DNA from: JAPPHY01 sp965247535
GTDB taxonomy: Bacteria; Chloroflexota; Dehalococcoidia; Lucifugimonadales; UBA2985
Reading direction: 5' to 3'
Assembly: GCA_965247535.1 (NCBI GenBank)
Contig: OZ252018.1
Location: 372,001-436,000 of the forward strand
DNA length: 64,000 bases
The notes beneath the pieces are model-generated. The model ran no database searches. It was not told the DNA's origin and saw only the letters and a program-made list of their open reading frames with translations. Made by a program: the position numbers and the translations under genes. The first letter of the stretch is position 1; each line of letters opens with the position of its first letter. This document shows positions 53,039 through 60,199 of the stretch, piece after piece.

Positions 53039-53078
53039 GCGGGGCAAGCTCTGAGCTTGTCGAAGGACATGAGCGAAC
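53039..53078. repeat. dispersed GAGCTTGTCGAAGGA element
   Basis: The sequence around GAGCTTGTCGAAGGACATGA is an inverted member of the element seen at 31876-32022 and inside the repeats at 16633 and 18470. It sits between convergent genes. Confidence 0.5.
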
Positions 53079-53097
53079 GCGTGTCCGGACTGGTGGC

Positions 53098-53967
53098 TTA
53101 CACGCGGCAGTACTTGGAGAGGCTGCGGAGCTCTCTTGGCGGGTCCATGTGCGACCCGCGGATCGTGTACGAGACCTCCGAGACGTAGATGTCGCCGCGT
53201 GAGTCGACGGCGATGCCGTGAGGCGCGATGAACTGTCCCGCTCCTTCGCCCTCCTCCTTGTCGCCGAACCGGCACACCAGCTCGCCGTCGAGCGTGTAGA
53301 TGCCCACCCGGTGGCCCAGGCCCGGAGCGTCGTCGACGCCCGGCATTCCGTTCAGCTCCCCCACGTAGATGTGGTCCTGCCATAGGACCATGGAATCGGG
53401 GCGATGGATGTTGCTCCACATCGTGATGAATTCGCCGGTCGCGGAGAAGATCTGGATGCGGTGCGCCTCGCGGTCAACCACGAACACCCGGTCGTCGGCG
53501 TCGATGGCGATGTTGTGCGGCCGTATGAACTGGCCGGCATCGATTCCCGGTTCACCCCACGAGAATCGGTACTCGCCGCCGGCTGTGTAGGCGTGGATGC
53601 GTGAGTTTCCGTAGCCGTCGGAGATGTAGACGTCGCCGTTGCTGGGCATGATCGCGGCCGAGGTCGGCCGGTTGAACGGCTGGCCGCTCCACCTGGGAGC
53701 TGGGTGGTTCCTCTCGCCAATCTCCATGAGCTTCTGACCGTCCGGGCTGAACTTCTGGATGGTGTGGAGCCCGTCGTCGGCCACCAGCAGCGAGTCGTCG
53801 TGGGCGATGTACAGGCCGTGGGTGCGGTTGCTGAACTGGCCCTCGCCGAAGGTGCGCAGGAAGGCACCGTCGCTGTCGAAGACGAAGATTGGGTGTTCCC
53901 CGCGGGTCAGCACGAAGACCCGGTCCTGCGAGTCCACGGCCACGCCCGGACATTCCACGAAGGTCAT
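53098..53967 (-). CDS. NHL-repeat beta-propeller protein
   Basis: At least 289 residues made of repeated blades such as PGVAVDSQDRVFVLTRGEH, RPHNIAIDADDRVFVVDREA and APHGIAVDSRGDIYVSEVSY. No signal peptide is visible. Some such proteins are peptidylglycine-lyase-like or lactonases; none can be chosen here. The first ATG is at 53967, but family-like sequence (DEFRYTYVEDWAKLPQG) continues upstream in frame. GGAGG at 54046-54050 faces two ATC codons at 54037-54042, so the true start is probably near 54039 with a non-standard or mutated codon. Confidence 0.82.
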   Translation of the reverse strand: MTFVECPGVAVDSQDRVFVLTRGEHPIFVFDSDGAFLRTFGEGQFSNRTHGLYIAHDDSLLVADDGLHTIQKFSPDGQKLMEIGERNHPAPRWSGQPFNRPTSAAIMPSNGDVYISDGYGNSRIHAYTAGGEYRFSWGEPGIDAGQFIRPHNIAIDADDRVFVVDREAHRIQIFSATGEFITMWSNIHRPDSMVLWQDHIYVGELNGMPGVDDAPGLGHRVGIYTLDGELVCRFGDKEEGEGAGQFIAPHGIAVDSRGDIYVSEVSYTIRGSHMDPPRELRSLSKYCRV

Positions 53968-54085
53968 GCCCTGGGGCAGCTTGGCCCAGTCCTCAACGTA
54001 GGTGTAGCGAAACTCGTCCTGTCCGAATTCCTGAGCGATGATGCGCCTCCATGTGTGGAATGCGAGAAACTACGGGCACGGGAGA

Positions 54086-54115
54086 ACTATATTAGGGCTG
54101 TCGTGGAGGTGTCAA
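54086..54115 (-). promoter_or_regulatory. promoter of the NHL-repeat gene
   Basis: On the minus strand TTGACA (54115-54110) and TATAGT (54091-54086) are 18 bases apart. Transcription would start near 54079, which leaves room for the GGAGG at 54050-54046 and a start near 54039. Confidence 0.6.
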
Positions 54116-54132
54116 CGGGGGGGAGCCGCAAC

Positions 54133-54921
54133 TCAGCCCATCGACAGGAGATCGACGCCGCAGGCCTCCGAGGCGATCTGCAGATCCTGCAACGTCTGCA
54201 GCATCTCCGGCGAGGCATTCCCCGTGAATAGCGAGTCCAAGTTTGCCAACAGCGCTGTCAGTTCCTCAATGCTCACCTGGGAGGTGAGGCACTCCAACTG
54301 GGAGGGGAGAGGCATGCTCTCGTCTCCCCCGGAGAGGGCAATTGCCTCCTCATCCGTCAGACAAGCCTGGAAGGTGAACAGGTAGACGATCGACGCGGCC
54401 TGGTCGGTCTCGTCGGGAGGCACTGCTCCGTACTCGGCGTAGAAGTCCATGAGGCAGGCGCTGCTCTCGGCGCTAAACCCGCCGACCTCGGCGGACAAGA
54501 AGGCGATGGCCAGCATAGCCGACAACTCCGGGGAGAAGCAGTCCGCAACCATTGCCATTGAGTCCGAGAGAAAGAAGACGGGCGTCGCCTGCATCGCTGC
54601 GAAGCCCTCATCGCCGACCGCGGCCTGCACGCACGCGACTTCCTCCTCGCTCATCATGGCCATTATGTCGCTGCCAGTGGTGTTCTCGTCCATCATCATC
54701 CCGGGCATCATGTCGGTCGCGGGCTCCGGGGTGGGAGTTGGTTCGGGCGTCGGGGTTGGTGTGGGTGTGGGAGTCGGCGTAGGAGTTGCCGTAGGAACGG
54801 GAGTGTTGGTGGGAACCGGTGTGGCCGTTGGGTCCGGCGAACACGCCACAACCAGCACAGCCGTAAGGAGCAGGGCTGCGATCACCGCGTGGGCGCCTCG
54901 GAATGAAGTGCGTAGCAACAT
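54133..54921 (-). CDS. Thr-Pro-linker lipoprotein of unknown function
   Basis: A 262-residue lipoprotein. The signal ends VVAC with the lipid Cys at residue 27. A TPTP repeat linker of about 35 residues follows, then a Met-rich patch MMPGMMMDE, then a mostly helical acidic domain with five Cys (in EVACVQ, VADCFS, SACLMD, QACLTD and QLECLT). No family recognised. The linker type is shared with the ABC binding lipoprotein and the metalloprotease in this window. It has a consensus promoter with almost no leader. Confidence 0.78.
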   Translation of the reverse strand: MLLRTSFRGAHAVIAALLLTAVLVVACSPDPTATPVPTNTPVPTATPTPTPTPTPTPTPEPTPTPEPATDMMPGMMMDENTTGSDIMAMMSEEEVACVQAAVGDEGFAAMQATPVFFLSDSMAMVADCFSPELSAMLAIAFLSAEVGGFSAESSACLMDFYAEYGAVPPDETDQAASIVYLFTFQACLTDEEAIALSGGDESMPLPSQLECLTSQVSIEELTALLANLDSLFTGNASPEMLQTLQDLQIASEACGVDLLSMG

Positions 54922-54931
54922 GCTGGAGCGG

Positions 54932-54959
54932 ATTATAGAGATGTTGGAATCATTGTCAA
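54932..54959 (-). promoter_or_regulatory. perfect consensus promoter giving a near-leaderless transcript
   Basis: On the minus strand TTGACA (54959-54954) and TATAAT (54937-54932) are both perfect, spaced 16 bases. The start codon of the lipoprotein gene (54921) lies only about 10 bases past the -10, and there is no Shine-Dalgarno. Confidence 0.8.
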
Positions 54960-55009
54960 TACCTGTCCCGCATCGTCGCGAATCGTAGGTTTGCGACGCT
55001 CCCGTTCGC

Positions 55010-55038
55010 TCGACCGGCGCCTGCCCATGCGCTACAAT
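55010..55038 (+). promoter_or_regulatory. promoter of the glycerate kinase operon
   Basis: TCGACC (55010-55015) and TACAAT (55033-55038) are 17 bases apart and about 40 bases before the ATG at 55079. Confidence 0.45.
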
Positions 55039-55078
55039 TGAGCCGACATTGCACGTTCAGTTCCGAGCGCGAGGCGCA

Positions 55079-56215
55079 ATGAAGATCGTGGTGGCTCCAC
55101 AGGCGTTCAAGGGCACGGCGTCCGCCGCCGATGCGGCCGAGGCCATGCGCCGGGGCGCGCTGCGCGCCGTGCCGGACGCCTGCGTGGCGGTCATCCCCAT
55201 CGCGGACGGAGGCGGCGGCACGGTTGACGCGCTGGTCACAGCCACGGGCGGAGGCTGGGTCACGTCGCCGGCTGCCGACCCGCTGGGCCGGCCGATCCTA
55301 GCGCGTTGGGGCGTGCTCGGCGACGGCGAAACTGCCGTCATCGAGACTGCTGCCGCCTCCGGCCTCGCGCTTCTTGCGGACTCGGAACGCGATCCGACTG
55401 TCACAACGACCCGCGGCACAGGCGACCTCATCCGGGCTGCCTTGGACAGCGGCCACCGGCGCATTCTCGTTGGCCTGGGCGACTCCGCCACCAACGACGC
55501 CGGCGTGGGCATGGCGCAGGCCCTCGGCTTTCGGGCGCTTGACGAAGGCGGCCATGATCTGCCCGCGGGCGGAGCCGCCCTTGCGAGTCTCGCCTCAATC
55601 GATTGCGAGGGCGCGCATCCGGCGCTGGCATCCGCGTCCGTCGCTGCGCTCTGCGACGTTGCCAACCCGCTCTGCGGGCCGGAGGGCGCATCCGCAGTAT
55701 TCGGGCCTCAGAAGGGCGCAGGCCCCGCGCAGATCGAGGCCCTGGACGCTGCACTCGGCCGCTTCGCGGAGGTGGTAGGTGAGTGTACGGGCGCGAACGT
55801 GCGGGACATGCCCGGCGCGGGCGCGGCGGGCGGCCTGGGGGCAGGGCTCGTTGTGTTCTGCGGCGCCACGCTCAGGCCGGGCTTCGAAGTGGTAAGCGAA
55901 GCGGTGCGCCTCGAGGACTCGCTTGCGGGCGCGGACCTGGTGCTGACGGGCGAGGGGCGACTCGACTCTCAGACCCTTTCGGGCAAGGGCGTCTGCGGCG
56001 TGGCTGCTCTGGCGAGGGAGCACGGCAGGCCGGAGGTGGCCGCCATCGTGGGGAGCGACGCGCTGGGTGCCGACGGCGCGGCCGCGATCGGGATCGATGG
56101 GGTGTTCGAGCTCGCGCCGCTGCAGAACGGCATGGCCGACACGCTTCTGTGCATCGAGGAGGCGGCGGCACGCGCCGTGGCCGCGCTCACGGGAGGGAAG
56201 CGCAATGGCCGGTGA
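55079..56215 (+). CDS. glycerate 2-kinase (GlxK/GarK family)
   Basis: 378 residues of the Gly_kinase fold: MKIVVAPQAFKGTASAADAA, PIADGGGGTVDALV, RGTGDLIRAALDSGHRRILVGLGDSATNDAGVGM, NPLCGPEGASAVFGPQKGA and the C-terminal GEGRLDSQTLSGKGV. It phosphorylates D-glycerate, in this family normally at C2, feeding 2-phosphoglycerate to glycolysis. The ATG at 55079 follows GAGG; the in-frame start at 55049 lacks a site. It overlaps the hydroxyacid reductase gene by 11 bases. Confidence 0.93.
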   Translation: MKIVVAPQAFKGTASAADAAEAMRRGALRAVPDACVAVIPIADGGGGTVDALVTATGGGWVTSPAADPLGRPILARWGVLGDGETAVIETAAASGLALLADSERDPTVTTTRGTGDLIRAALDSGHRRILVGLGDSATNDAGVGMAQALGFRALDEGGHDLPAGGAALASLASIDCEGAHPALASASVAALCDVANPLCGPEGASAVFGPQKGAGPAQIEALDAALGRFAEVVGECTGANVRDMPGAGAAGGLGAGLVVFCGATLRPGFEVVSEAVRLEDSLAGADLVLTGEGRLDSQTLSGKGVCGVAALAREHGRPEVAAIVGSDALGADGAAAIGIDGVFELAPLQNGMADTLLCIEEAAARAVAALTGGKRNGR

Positions 56216-57185
56216 CTTGCCACGGGTCTTTGTCACGAGGCGACTGCAGCAGGAGGCGCTCGATAGGCTAGCCTCCGGCTATCAGGTTGACCTGTGGGAC
56301 AGCGATATGCCACCCGACTACGACAGCCTGCGGGAGCGCGCCGCCCTCGCCGACGGCATCCTGTGCTTGCTGACCGATAGCATCGATGCGGCGCTGCTGG
56401 AGGCTGCGCCGGCCCTGCGCGTAGTCAGCAACATGGCGGTCGGCACGGACAACATCGACCTGACTGCGGCCACGGCGCGCGGCATCCCGGTTGGCAACAC
56501 ACCGGGTGTGCTCACAGAGACCACGGCGGACTTTGCGTTCTCGCTGCTCACCTCGGCTGCGCGGCGGATCGTGGAGGCGGACGCCTACGTCAGGGCGGGG
56601 GAGTGGCAGACGTGGGGCCCGCGCGTACTGCTTGGCCGCGACCTCTACGGCGCAACGCTGGGCATCGTGGGATTCGGAGCCATTGGGCAGGCGGTGGCGC
56701 GCCGTGCACAGGGGTTCTCCATGCGTTTGCTATACACCCGGCGATCGGATGCCCCGGCGCCCCCGGACATCCGCGCGGAACCCGCCTCGCTTGACCACCT
56801 GCTGCGTGAGTCCGACTTCGTGTCCCTGCACGTGCCGCTCACGGAGGACACACGTCACATGATCGGTGAGCGCGAGCTTGCGATGATGAAGGAGACGGCC
56901 ATCCTCGTGAACACGGCGCGTGGCGGCGTGGTGGACCAGGACGCGCTCGTGGCGGCGCTCCGGCGGGGCCGCCCGGCGATGGCTGCGCTCGACGTCACCG
57001 CCGTCGAGCCTATCGACGCTCGCGACGAGCTGCTGTCACTGCCCAACGCGATCGTCACGCCTCACATAGCGAGCGCGAGCGTGGCTACGCGGCTGCGCAT
57101 GGCGAACATGGCGGTCGATAACCTGGTGGCGGGCCTGGAAGGCAGCCGCCTTCCAAACTGCGCCAACCCGGCGGTCTACGGATGA
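56205..57185 (+). CDS. D-2-hydroxyacid dehydrogenase (glyoxylate/hydroxypyruvate reductase type)
   Basis: A 326-residue enzyme: PRVFVTRRLQQEALDRL, SNMAVGTDNIDLTAATARGI, the NAD(P) loop GFGAIGQ, ILVNTARGGVVDQDALVAAL with the catalytic Arg, a Glu in AVEPIDA and the catalytic His in VTPHIASAS. It reduces glyoxylate or hydroxypyruvate to glycolate or D-glycerate. Its overlap with the glycerate kinase gene supports the hydroxypyruvate-to-glycerate-to-2-phosphoglycerate direction. GGGAGGGAAG precedes the ATG. Confidence 0.93.
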   Translation: MAGDLPRVFVTRRLQQEALDRLASGYQVDLWDSDMPPDYDSLRERAALADGILCLLTDSIDAALLEAAPALRVVSNMAVGTDNIDLTAATARGIPVGNTPGVLTETTADFAFSLLTSAARRIVEADAYVRAGEWQTWGPRVLLGRDLYGATLGIVGFGAIGQAVARRAQGFSMRLLYTRRSDAPAPPDIRAEPASLDHLLRESDFVSLHVPLTEDTRHMIGERELAMMKETAILVNTARGGVVDQDALVAALRRGRPAMAALDVTAVEPIDARDELLSLPNAIVTPHIASASVATRLRMANMAVDNLVAGLEGSRLPNCANPAVYG

Positions 57186-57291
57186 CATTCATCGCCATTC
57201 CATAGATTCAGTTCTCTCAGTTGGTTACCCAGGCGTAGGACGATTTCAGTTTCAGATTCCGGGTACTTTCTTTGGCTCATTCCTGCCAGTG

Positions 57292-58500
57292 CTACATCTT
57301 GTAGCCCCGGGCCTGCACTTGGGTGAGGCTTTTCTCGTCCCAGGGGTGGGCTAGCGCGACTTCTTCGTTGACGTCGGCTCCCCAGCCGGGCCCGGTCGGG
57401 ACGGTCATGTAGCCGTCGATTATCTCCGGTACGGCGGTGGTCATTTCGTCCTTCCAGGGTATGTCGTCGATGTCGATTTCCATGATTCGCACGTTCGGCA
57501 GGGTTGCGCACAGGCTGGCGCAGACGAAGCTGGACAGGTGGCTGTTATAGTTGTGCGGCGCAACATTGTGCTGATATACCTCGGCGAGATCGCCGACCTT
57601 CTTGGACTGGCTGAAGCCGTTCCATGCCACGTCAATCATGAACATGTCCGCCGAGTGGTTCTCGAAGTAGGGGATGAAGTCGTGCATGAAGTACAGGTTC
57701 TCGCCGGTGCAGATGCGCGTGGTCGTGGAGTCCTTAATCTGGCGCAGGCTCTTCGGGTCGTACATGTCGACTTCCAGCCAGAGCATGTCGAACTGCTCCA
57801 GCGCCTTGGCGATGCGGAGCGTACCCTCGGTCTTGAAGTGGAAGTTGATATCCAGGCAAATGTCTATGTCGTCACCAACGGCGTCGCGGAATGTGCCGAT
57901 TAGCTTCTCTAAGTGAGGCATTAGCCACTTGGGGGCGACCTGGTCGGTGGAGCCGGGTCCCCCGCTGAAGCCCCCGCCGAACATCGCCTGTTGACCGGGC
58001 AGGAGGATGTTGGTCTTCAGAGCGGTAAAGCCGCGATCCCTGACCTCATGCCCCAGGTCTGTTATCGACTGCCAGGAATCTATTGGTGGCACGCCCAGGA
58101 GTTCGTGGTGGATCACCCTGGAGCTGCCGCAGTGCGACCAGTAAACGCGCACATTCTCCCGGGTGGGACCTCCGAATAACTCTGTGACCGATATGCCCAG
58201 AGCCTTTGCCTTTATGTCTATGAAGGCGCAGTCCAGGCCGGCGATGGCCTTTGCCGAGATGCCTCCAGGACTCTGCCGAGTAATGCGGAACAGGTCCTGG
58301 TAGCGCATTTCGAAGGCGCGGGGGTCCTGCCCGATGAGCAGGGGCTGCATGTCTCGTATGGCGCCCTCGATGGCGTGCGGTTGGCGAACGTCGCTGCACT
58401 CGCCCCATCCGGTGACGCCTTCGTCCGTCTCCACCTTGACGAACATCCAGGGCCGGAATCCCGCGTCAACTATGAAAGTCTCGATATTGGTGATCTTCAT
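57292..58500 (-). CDS. enolase-superfamily (mandelate racemase/muconate lactonizing) dehydratase
   Basis: 402 residues. The capping domain starts MKITNIETFIVD and includes a 20s-loop-like RPWMFVKVETDEGVTGWGE. The barrel has KTN (replacing the KxK of mandelate racemase), metal ligands Asp in CLDINF, Glu in WLEVDMY and Glu in CTGEN, and a late His in VAPHNYNSHL. This resembles acid-sugar dehydratases; a lone His base without the second Lys suggests dehydration rather than racemisation. Divergent from the aldolase gene, which probably takes the product. Confidence 0.9.
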   Translation of the reverse strand: MKITNIETFIVDAGFRPWMFVKVETDEGVTGWGECSDVRQPHAIEGAIRDMQPLLIGQDPRAFEMRYQDLFRITRQSPGGISAKAIAGLDCAFIDIKAKALGISVTELFGGPTRENVRVYWSHCGSSRVIHHELLGVPPIDSWQSITDLGHEVRDRGFTALKTNILLPGQQAMFGGGFSGGPGSTDQVAPKWLMPHLEKLIGTFRDAVGDDIDICLDINFHFKTEGTLRIAKALEQFDMLWLEVDMYDPKSLRQIKDSTTTRICTGENLYFMHDFIPYFENHSADMFMIDVAWNGFSQSKKVGDLAEVYQHNVAPHNYNSHLSSFVCASLCATLPNVRIMEIDIDDIPWKDEMTTAVPEIIDGYMTVPTGPGWGADVNEEVALAHPWDEKSLTQVQARGYKM

Positions 58501-58636
58501 TGCTGATTTTTCTCTCCCTTTAGCATTGAATCCACGGGGAGCTTACGGCAAAACCAGAGCACCAACAAGCATGGACAGTGAAAGAGAAATGCGGATAGGA
58601 TATGTGCAACTTTGCTGAGAAAGGGAGGACGTGAAC

Positions 58637-59428
58637 ATGCCAAGACGAAACGTGCTCAGAGAGAAGCTGTCGGCGGGCGAACCCACCCTCAGCACCCACG
58701 TGGTCGGCGTCTGGCCCGCCGCGATCGAGGCGCTGGGCAACACGGGGCTGTACGACTACGTGGAGTTCGTGGCGGAATACGGCTCCTCGGATCTGCACGA
58801 TCTCGACAACCTGTGCCGCGCCGCCGAGCTCTACGGCATGGGGGCAATGATCAAGATCGACCAGAGCCTCATGCCGTATCTAGCACAGCGAGGCATAGGC
58901 GCGGGATTCGGCAGCGTGCTCTTCACCGATCTCCGCAGCATCGAAGACGTGCGGGAGTGCATCACGGCCGTTAGGCCTGACCACCCCGACCACGGTGGCC
59001 ACTACGGCGTGGCCACCCGCCGCAACACCTACATGGGATATGGTGGGACGCCGGAGTACGTTCAGCTAATCGCCGATACCGTTCTCGCGTTCATGATCGA
59101 GAAGAAGGGAGCGTTTGACAGCCTGGAGGAGATACTGAGCGAGCCGGGAGTCGAAATGGTGCAGTGGGGTCCCGCCGACTTCTCGATGAACATCGGCCGC
59201 CCCGGCGAGGCCGGCCACCCGGACGTGGTCGCGGCTCGCAACAGGGTGTTCGAAACCGCGCTCAGGATGGGGGTTCCGCCGCGGGCGGAGATCGGCACGG
59301 CGGACCAGGCCAAAGAGTTCCTGGACATGGGCGTGAGGCACTTCTCGGTGGGCACGGACCTGGGCATACTCTTCAGCTTCTGGCGTCGTGAGGGCGAGCA
59401 GATACGAAAGGCGCTGGAGGGCGGATAG
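58637..59428 (+). CDS. HpcH/HpaI-family aldolase
   Basis: 263 residues of the class II pyruvate-aldolase/citrate-lyase-beta fold: STHVVGVWPAAIEALGNTGLYDYVEF, GAMIKIDQS, GFGSVLFTDLRSIEDVREC, and VQWGPADFSMNIGRPGEAGHPDV with the metal Asp. Typical reactions split 2-keto-3-deoxy acids to pyruvate and an aldehyde such as tartronate semialdehyde. The sequence is divergent from HpaI itself. The ATG at 58637 has GGGAGG at 8 bases. Its neighbours point to sugar-acid breakdown. Confidence 0.87.
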   Translation: MPRRNVLREKLSAGEPTLSTHVVGVWPAAIEALGNTGLYDYVEFVAEYGSSDLHDLDNLCRAAELYGMGAMIKIDQSLMPYLAQRGIGAGFGSVLFTDLRSIEDVRECITAVRPDHPDHGGHYGVATRRNTYMGYGGTPEYVQLIADTVLAFMIEKKGAFDSLEEILSEPGVEMVQWGPADFSMNIGRPGEAGHPDVVAARNRVFETALRMGVPPRAEIGTADQAKEFLDMGVRHFSVGTDLGILFSFWRREGEQIRKALEGG

Positions 59429-59521
59429 GGAGAGGACCACGCCCCGTCCTTGACTGGCGCGTGGTCGCAGCTACATACTGGGGCAACCCCGCCGAACTCA
59501 ACCCCATCGAGAGGTGTACAC

Positions 59522-60046
59522 ATGGCTATCGTAGAGCTGATCGGCTCCCACCTGCAGCGCCTGCACGAGGCCCTCGAGACCGCCACCACCGATCTCACGC
59601 CGGAGCAGCTCAACTGGCAGCCGCCGGCAGGAGGCAACCACATCGCCTTCTCGCTGTGGCACTACGTGCGAACCGAGGACAACCTGGTGCGCTTCGTCCT
59701 CCAGGAGCGCCGGCCTCCCGTGTGGCTGGAGGAGGGCTGGCACGAGCGACTCGGGCTGGAACGCGTGGCACAGGGGACAGGCATGAGCGCGGAGGATGCC
59801 GCAGCCGTCCGCCTGCCGTCGATCGAGGAGTTCCTGCCATATATGCGCGCCGTCTGGCAGTCCTCGGATGATTATCTGGCGTCCATCACGGACACCGACC
59901 TGGAGCGCATCTTCACCGTCAGGCCTATGGGCGAGCTGGCCGCCGTGCAGGTGCTCATGGAGAACCTGCTGACCCACGGGTTCAGCCACCTGGGCGAGAT
60001 GTGGCTCCTCCGCGGGATGCAGGGAATGACAGGGTCGCCCATCTAG
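59522..60046 (+). CDS. DinB-like four-helix metal-binding protein
   Basis: A 174-residue DinB_2-type bundle: SHLQRLHEALETATTDLTPEQLNW, GGNHIAFSLWHYVRTEDNLV and HGFSHLGEMWLLRGMQG. The His residues in HIAFSLWHYVRTED and HGFSHLGE make the usual three-His metal site. Related proteins use bacillithiol or mycothiol as cofactor, but many are uncharacterised. GAGAGGTG lies 6 bases before the ATG at 59522. Confidence 0.88.
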   Translation: MAIVELIGSHLQRLHEALETATTDLTPEQLNWQPPAGGNHIAFSLWHYVRTEDNLVRFVLQERRPPVWLEEGWHERLGLERVAQGTGMSAEDAAAVRLPSIEEFLPYMRAVWQSSDDYLASITDTDLERIFTVRPMGELAAVQVLMENLLTHGFSHLGEMWLLRGMQGMTGSPI

Positions 60047-60199
60047 CTTCGGAGACGACGCGTCGGGTGCCTCCCCATTGCGGGCGGTTGCGCTATGGGC
60101 GATAATGTCAGGCGCGCATAAGCCCATTCCGGCGACGCCGCGCCTTCTGTGCCGGGGCCGCGTTCGATACTTCAAAATCCTACCGTCAAGGAGCGACTC

